Shown here piece after piece: positions 59,591-64,000 of a stretch of 64,000 nt of DNA. The DNA comes from an uncultured Bacilli bacterium (lineage in GTDB: Bacteria; Bacillota_I; Bacilli_A; RF39; UBA660): positions 1-64,000 of the forward strand of contig CAKOXP010000006.1 in the NCBI GenBank assembly GCA_934130175.1. Reading direction: 5' to 3'. Each line of letters begins with the position of its first letter. Within the stretch, counting starts at the first letter, position 1. A program made the translations under genes and the position numbers. The notes under the pieces were generated by a model. The model was not told the origin of the DNA and ran no database searches. It was given only the letters and a program-made list of their open reading frames with translations.

Positions 59591-59628
59591 TTTATTATTA
59601 TATGCCTATTTTTAAATTTTAGCAATAA

Positions 59629-59889
59629 TTATTTAGATTCTATTATAAGTTTTATGGCAGTACGTTCTTCTCCATCGATTGCAATATCAGAAAATGCTGG
59701 TATACATACTAAGTTTTTTCCAGAAGGTGCAACAAAACCCCTTGCGATTGCAATTGCCTTTATAGCCTGATTTAGGGCTCCTGCTCCTACTGCCTGAATC
59801 TCGACAGTTCCTTTTTCACGAAAGACATTTGCAAGAGCTCCTGCAACGCTATTTGGATTAGATTTACTGCTTACTTTAAGTGTTTCCAT
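59629..59889 (-). CDS. spoVS: Stage V sporulation protein S
   Basis: 86 residues, close to SpoVS throughout: METLKVSSKSNPNSVAGALA, VEIQAVGAGALNQAIKAIA, ARGFVAPSGKNLVCIPAFSD and the GEERTAIKLIIE end. An Alba-like nucleic-acid-binding fold needed for efficient spore coat assembly and septation in Bacillus. The AAAGGA site lies unusually far (about 14 bases) from the ATG, but the N-terminus is canonical. In Bacillus spoVS lies just upstream of miaB, so the neighbourhood is conserved. Confidence 0.94.
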   Translation of the reverse strand: METLKVSSKSNPNSVAGALANVFREKGTVEIQAVGAGALNQAIKAIAIARGFVAPSGKNLVCIPAFSDIAIDGEERTAIKLIIESK

Positions 59890-59956
59890 ATATATTATTC
59901 ATTCCTTTCTATGTTTAATATATATGTTTGTCACTTTTAGAAAATAACTAAAATAA

Positions 59957-60910
59957 TTAAACTGTCTTAGAAGATTTATTCATTTTTACTACTTCTTCTT
60001 TGATTTTTGGAATAAAAAGTTTTGCTTTTTCTTCATCGCTAATTCTAAAAGTATTAGAAAATAAATATTTAGGATCTTCATCACCGTATTTATGTAGTTT
60101 TGCACACATTAGTATATTTATATCAAGAGGATGAAGATTATTATTTTTAAAATTATCCCTTACACCATTTCTATTGGTAAAGCCTGTAGCCTCACCCGTT
60201 TTCATATACAAATCAATTGCATATACAGTATGATCATCGTTTCTTAGTAAATCATATTTTCTAACAGTTTGATAACAAGCATCATAAAATGAAGATGCCT
60301 TTTCATATAATCCACGCTTCTCTATTAAATTACAGAAATAGTCCATAGTCAAATTATCAGTATTACTTTCCATAATATTTTTTCTATTTTGATAAATAAT
60401 TTCCTTGATTTTATTTTCACCAAGTTCTTGAGCTTTTTTTCTGGCTCCATTTTCACTTGTTATATATGAAAATTCATTTCTAGCTGCATTTTGTAAAGCC
60501 ATATAGCCTTGGTAAAAACCATATTTATAAATAGTAGTTTCAATAGCAGATTCTAACTTTTTAGAATCAATTCCATCAAATTTTTCTACATTATTGGTTT
60601 TATCTTTTTTTTGTTTCAACTTATAATCATAATTCTCCTTTTCTCTTGCACTAGAAAATACGCCCTTGGCTTTTATAAATAAATTAGAACATTCTATAAA
60701 TGTATTTTTAAATTCTTCATCAACAAAAACAATTTGATCAGGGTGCAAATATTTTTCTTTTTGTTTCATTTCTTTTCTTATAGCATCAACTTTTAAGTTT
60801 GGATTTATATCATACAATTCATAATAATCTATATAATCACTATGTTCTTGTTTTTGATGAATATATTTCTGTAAATATTCATATATTTCTTTTTTAGTTT
60901 TCTCGCTCAT
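59957..60910 (-). CDS. J-domain-like protein
   Basis: 317 residues; ATG 60910 behind GGTGGTG. Residues about 25-90 resemble a DnaJ domain: DYYELYDINPNLKVDAIRKE, then EKYLHPDQIVF with the HPD tripeptide that stimulates Hsp70, and a third/fourth helix ending SAREKENYDYKL. The remaining 220 residues are helical and charged with no zinc fingers or substrate-binding domain of DnaJ. It may recruit DnaK to a specific client. It follows ldh by 16 bases. Confidence 0.7.
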   Translation of the reverse strand: MSEKTKKEIYEYLQKYIHQKQEHSDYIDYYELYDINPNLKVDAIRKEMKQKEKYLHPDQIVFVDEEFKNTFIECSNLFIKAKGVFSSAREKENYDYKLKQKKDKTNNVEKFDGIDSKKLESAIETTIYKYGFYQGYMALQNAARNEFSYITSENGARKKAQELGENKIKEIIYQNRKNIMESNTDNLTMDYFCNLIEKRGLYEKASSFYDACYQTVRKYDLLRNDDHTVYAIDLYMKTGEATGFTNRNGVRDNFKNNNLHPLDINILMCAKLHKYGDEDPKYLFSNTFRISDEEKAKLFIPKIKEEVVKMNKSSKTV

Positions 60911-60926
60911 TACTACACCACCATTA

Positions 60927-61838
60927 TTATTTATCTTGACTTTCAACAGCTGACTTAATTATATCTACAGAATTCTGAAGTTTTTTTGTTTCCTCTTCTG
61001 TTAGGTTAATGTAAATTCTTTGCTTAATTCCTTCTCTTCCTACAACAGCAGGAGTACCCATATATATACCATTTTCACTATCATAATTTGAAACAGTAAT
61101 TACTCTATTTTCATCTTCTAAAATAGCATTCGTAATCATCGCTAAAGTCATACCTATTCCATAATAAGTTGCACCTTTTTTATTAATTATTTCATAGGCT
61201 GCATTTTTAACTTCTTTTTCTATTTGTTCTAATTCATCTTTTTCAATGAATCCATCTATATCCTGTAAAGCAATGTCAGCACTAGACCATGGAACAAATT
61301 CTGAGTCACCATGTTCTCCAATTACATATGCATGAACACTTTTAGGATTAACATTTAACCTACTACCAACTAAATATTTAAGTCTTGCAGTATCAAGACT
61401 AGTTCCAGTACCAAATACTTTGTTTGTTTCAAAACCAGAATATTTCCACGTTAAATATGTCATTACATCAAGTGGATTTGTTGCTACTAAAAAGACACCA
61501 TTAAATCCACTTTCAACTATTGGAGTAACAATTGACTTAAAAATCTTACTATTTTTGTTAATTAAGTCCATTCTAGTTTCACCAGGTTTTTGATTAGCAC
61601 CTGCTGCTATAACAACTAACGTTGCATCACCACAATCACTATATTCACCTGATTTTATATCAATCTTACTTGGGGCAAAAGCAAGACAATGATTTAAATC
61701 CATTACTTCCCCCTCTACTCTATCTTTATCAATATCAATTAAAACTAGTTCATTAACATTAGTTCTTTGATTTAATAATGCATAAGCATAACTCATACCT
61801 ACATTACCACATCCAACTAAAACAACTTTATTTTTCAT
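60927..61838 (-). CDS. ldh: L-lactate dehydrogenase
   Basis: 303 residues, SD AGGGAGG. NAD-binding VGCGNVGMSYAYALL, the substrate-specificity loop AAGANQKPGETRMDL (Gln rather than the Arg of malate dehydrogenases; Arg for carboxylate), ATNPLDVMTY and the active-site VIGEHGDSEFVPW with the catalytic His. It reduces pyruvate to lactate while regenerating NAD+, fitting a fermentative lifestyle. Confidence 0.94.
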   Translation of the reverse strand: MKNKVVLVGCGNVGMSYAYALLNQRTNVNELVLIDIDKDRVEGEVMDLNHCLAFAPSKIDIKSGEYSDCGDATLVVIAAGANQKPGETRMDLINKNSKIFKSIVTPIVESGFNGVFLVATNPLDVMTYLTWKYSGFETNKVFGTGTSLDTARLKYLVGSRLNVNPKSVHAYVIGEHGDSEFVPWSSADIALQDIDGFIEKDELEQIEKEVKNAAYEIINKKGATYYGIGMTLAMITNAILEDENRVITVSNYDSENGIYMGTPAVVGREGIKQRIYINLTEEETKKLQNSVDIIKSAVESQDK

Positions 61839-61912
61839 ATTTAATCCTCCCTATATTTTCTATCTATATATATTTTATACCTTTTTATCATTTTCAAACA
61901 AGAAAACAACAT

Positions 61913-61938
61913 AAAAAAAAGAAGATTTTACTCTTCTA
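61913..61938 (-). terminator. Terminator after the Pro-rich repeat gene
   Basis: AGAAGA/TCTTCT stem with a T run on the minus strand, overlapping the last codon of the gene. Confidence 0.65.
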
Positions 61939-62985
61939 GACATTATTTGGATTAACTGGTTCAACTACTGGTTGTGCTACATCAACAACGGCAACTTGAG
62001 CTTGAGGTTCAACACTAGGAACTGTAGGATTAACAACAGGTGTAACTTCTGGTTGAACTGGTGCAACAACTTGCTCGATTTGTGGTTCATTTCCAGCTGC
62101 AATTTGGCTAGCTGCAGCTTGATTTATATCATTAATTGAAATAGATTGTGTGTTTTCTAAAGGATTTGCTCCTCCATATATTTGGTGTTGCTCAGTATCA
62201 ACTATATCACTTTTTGCCACACTTGGACTTACTCCTCCATAAATTGAAACTGTCTGATTTACAGGTTCGGATACTACATTTGGTACTACTTGAGGCATTT
62301 CTGGTTCCACAGGTGTAACTTCTGGCATTGGTTGAGCAACTTCCGGTTGTACTGGTGCAACTTCTGGTACTGGTTGAGACATTTCTGATTGAACTGGTGC
62401 AACTTCTGGCACTGTTTGAGCCATTTCTGGTTGAACTGGTGCAACTTCTGGCATTGGTTGAGCCATTTCAGGTTGAACTGGTGCAACTTCTGGCATTGGT
62501 TGAGCCATTTCAGGTTGTACTGGTGCAGCCTCTGGCATTGGTTGAGCGATTTCTGGTTGTACTGGTGCAGCCTCTGGCATTGGTTGAGCAATTTCTGATT
62601 GTACTGGTGCAACTTCTGGCATTGGTTGAGCCATCTCTGGTTGAACTGGTGCAGCCTCTGGCATTGGTTGAGCTATTCCAGGCTCTACCGGTGTAGGTGT
62701 TGCAAACGCTACATTTGGCATCCCATCAGCTACAGGTTGTGTTGTAGGCATTGTATTAGGTATAGCTGTTGGAACTGCATTAGGATCAACTGCTACTGGA
62801 CTAGGTTGACTAGACTCATTAACCATCTCTTTAGCACCCTCTATAGATTTTTCTTCTGCTTTACCTTTACCTGTTTTATTTTTCTTTCCAATTGTCGTTA
62901 TAAAAATAATTAAAGCTATTATTAATAGTAATATACCACCAGTAATCAACATTCCCGGTATTGTACCAAACCAACTTAAGTCCAT
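61936..62985 (-). CDS. Membrane-anchored Pro/Glu/Val-rich repeat protein
   Basis: 349 residues, SD GAGGGAG. One helix at about 12-33 (MLITGGILLLIIALIIFITT), then a Lys/Glu/Ser linker and about ten copies of a 14-residue unit of the type PVQPEMAQPMPEVA (about 125-240), followed by a less regular Gln/Pro/Val tail with IYGGVSPS- and IYGGANPL-like motifs. No enzymatic domain. The extended Pro-rich region would act as a flexible spacer; orientation is uncertain because only one helix is present. It lies between ldh and the pseudouridine synthase. Confidence 0.75.
   Translation of the reverse strand: MDLSWFGTIPGMLITGGILLLIIALIIFITTIGKKNKTGKGKAEEKSIEGAKEMVNESSQPSPVAVDPNAVPTAIPNTMPTTQPVADGMPNVAFATPTPVEPGIAQPMPEAAPVQPEMAQPMPEVAPVQSEIAQPMPEAAPVQPEIAQPMPEAAPVQPEMAQPMPEVAPVQPEMAQPMPEVAPVQPEMAQTVPEVAPVQSEMSQPVPEVAPVQPEVAQPMPEVTPVEPEMPQVVPNVVSEPVNQTVSIYGGVSPSVAKSDIVDTEQHQIYGGANPLENTQSISINDINQAAASQIAAGNEPQIEQVVAPVQPEVTPVVNPTVPSVEPQAQVAVVDVAQPVVEPVNPNNV
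62298..62690 (-). repeat. Tandem 42-base repeats encoding a Pro-rich unit
   Basis: About nine or ten units of 42 bases with few changes (Gln/Pro/Met/Glu codons), prone to copy-number change by slippage. Confidence 0.85.
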
Positions 62986-63029
62986 ATTTATCTACTCCCT
63001 CTATCTTTATTCTATTAACATGATAACAA

Positions 63030-63074
63030 AAAAAAGTGTCGATTACAAGATAATATTATCTTTTGACACTTTTT
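63030..63074 (-). terminator. Terminator of the pseudouridine-synthase gene
   Basis: AAAAGTGTC and GACACTTTT form the base of a long hairpin with an inner palindrome (AAGATAATATTATCTT), followed by a run of T on the minus strand. Confidence 0.75.
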
Positions 63075-63739
63075 TACAATGTAAACTTTGACAAATATAA
63101 GTTACTTATCTTCCTATTTTCAAAAACCATGTTTTCTTTAGTAACAGGATGAATAAATTCTAATTTATAGGCATATAAAGCTATTTGAGTTTTATCTTCC
63201 CTACCATATCTTTGATCTCCACATAAAGGATAACCACGAGAGGAAAATTGAACTCTTATTTGATGATGCCTTCCTGTTATTAAATTTATTTCAACGAGCG
63301 TTTGTTTATCTTTTTTGTTATAAGCCAACACTTTATAATGTAGTTCTGAATATTTCCCATCGTCTTTTGTCGTTACAACTGTATTTCCATTATCTAGCTT
63401 TTTTAAATAATCAGAAAAAGTTCCATCACTTTTTTCTAAAATCCCATGAACTACTGCTAAATAAGTTTTCTTTAAAGTATGATTTCTAACTTCTTCTGAA
63501 AGTCTCGATGCAGCTTTAGAAGTTTTGGCAAAAACCATAATTCCACCAACTGGTCTATCTAATCTATGGACAAGTCCCAAATAAACATTACCTGGTTTAT
63601 TATATTTTTCCTTTATATACTTCTTTATAATTGTAAGCATATCAATATCTTTGGTACTATCTGCTTGACTTAAAATATTAGCTTTTTTCTCTACAACTAT
63701 AATATGGTTATCTTCGTAAAATATCTTTAAATTATTCAT
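63074..63739 (-). CDS. RluA-family RNA pseudouridine synthase
   Basis: 221 residues; ATG 63739 behind GGGAAG, overlapping the preceding stop by eight bases. The opening IFYEDNHIIVVEKKANILSQ is typical of RluA-type synthases without an S4 domain. The catalytic Asp lies in GLVHRLDRPVGGIMVFAKTS, followed by KTYLAVVHG and LITGRHHQIRVQFSSRGYPL. The exact rRNA or tRNA target cannot be told. It is translationally coupled to the upstream methyltransferase, suggesting a paired RNA-modification operon. Confidence 0.9.
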   Translation of the reverse strand: MNNLKIFYEDNHIIVVEKKANILSQADSTKDIDMLTIIKKYIKEKYNKPGNVYLGLVHRLDRPVGGIMVFAKTSKAASRLSEEVRNHTLKKTYLAVVHGILEKSDGTFSDYLKKLDNGNTVVTTKDDGKYSELHYKVLAYNKKDKQTLVEINLITGRHHQIRVQFSSRGYPLCGDQRYGREDKTQIALYAYKLEFIHPVTKENMVFENRKISNLYLSKFTL

Positions 63740-64000
63740 TTTCTTCCCATCTTCCATAAATTCCACATGGAAGAGTTAAATTATTATTTTTAATAGGAAG
63801 ACCTATTTCTCCACAACTAATCTTACCATGATGCTTTTTTTCCACATGAATTGTTAATAAATTTCTCAAAACTTCAGAAGACAAACCAGTAGTATAAGAA
63901 TTAATCAAAAAGAATAGTGGCTTATCACTTAAAATTTCACTGCAAAGTTCAATCAAATTATTTAAATCTTTTTCAATATCCCAAACTTCACCATTGCTTC
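63732..64000 (-). CDS. Class I SAM-dependent methyltransferase, C-terminal part
   Basis: The frame is open to the right edge, so the 5' end lies outside the window; 88 codons are visible. The end contains SNGEVWDIEKDL, PLFFLINSYTTGLSSEVLRN and the closing LPCGIYGRWE, which is the C-terminus of the class I SAM methyltransferase family (PF10672-type, probably rRNA) found beside RluA-type synthases. The SAM-binding motif is beyond the edge. The last bases overlap the pseudouridine-synthase start. Confidence 0.75.
   Translation of the reverse strand, partial: SNGEVWDIEKDLNNLIELCSEILSDKPLFFLINSYTTGLSSEVLRNLLTIHVEKKHHGKISCGEIGLPIKNNNLTLPCGIYGRWEENE

Noticed and set aside
62298..62690. Possible CRISPR array
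   Set aside because: 42-base units without spacers, coding in frame; no cas genes in the window.
62286..62913. ORFs on both strands inside the Pro-rich repeat (Leu/Val-, His/Trp- and Gln-rich readings)
   Set aside because: They are out-of-frame readings of the 42-base repeat; only the Pro/Glu/Val frame has a start, ribosome-binding site and sensible ends.

Overview
The window is strongly AT-rich and reads with the standard bacterial code: TGG is the tryptophan codon and TGA is used as a stop. It looks like a low-GC Gram-positive chromosome. PriA, Fmt, RlmN, PrpC, PrkC, RsgA and Rpe occur in the Bacillus order, and MiaB, RicA (YmcA) and CotE form the Bacillus-type spore-coat neighbourhood. 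SpoVS is also present. I infer a spore-forming, host-associated member of the Bacilli or a relative; the exact lineage cannot be fixed from the window. Nearly all genes from 19 kb to the right end are on the minus strand.

Layout. 0-7.3 kb is accessory and partly decayed. It holds a partial HAD nucleotidase, an MFS transporter broken by a nonsense codon and joined to a kinase-like fragment, two membrane proteins, an XRE regulator, an IS30-like remnant, and two broken ABC-2 permeases downstream of an intact PuuD-like amidotransferase/MATE pair. 7.4-18.9 kb holds large surface-type proteins with no visible signal peptide: two paralogous beta-helix/WxL-like proteins, a DUF11 protein, a collagen-like protein with a C1q/BclA-like end, and two small coupled genes. 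It also holds a protein joining a serine-less S51 domain to a transglutaminase-like domain. 18.9-23 kb carries a Cys-rich protein, a DUF3419 protein and an operon of cysteine desulfurase, thioredoxin-like protein and thioredoxin-CcdA fusion.

23-38.5 kb combines housekeeping genes (rpe, rsgA, prkC, prpC, rlmN) with exported proteins: a 1819-residue and a 549-residue TasA/SipW-type protein with repeated Cys-pair modules, and a 3D-domain protein. It also holds an Rpn-family nuclease. 38.5-48.5 kb has fmt, priA, rseP, cdsA, khpA, rpsP and cotE, with several unknown membrane proteins inserted. 48.5-64 kb has two membrane-anchored phage-tail-collar-like proteins, a polysaccharide deacetylase, ricA, miaB, an ankyrin protein, a C39-type peptidase and a T-box-controlled dipeptidase-serS operon. 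It ends with spoVS, a J-domain-like protein, ldh, a Pro-rich repeat protein and an RluA-type pseudouridine synthase behind a truncated methyltransferase.

The most interesting inference is that the signal-less proteins at 7.4-18.9 kb may form a spore-surface system. cotE and all four leading genes of that region carry a CATANNNTA element ending 18-21 bases before the start codon. In three of them an AC dinucleotide lies exactly 16 bases upstream of it, as in promoters for the mother-cell sigma factors E and K. Genes outside this group that I checked (rpsP, the ankyrin gene, the C39 gene, the tail-like pair, the S51/transglutaminase gene) instead have ordinary vegetative promoters.
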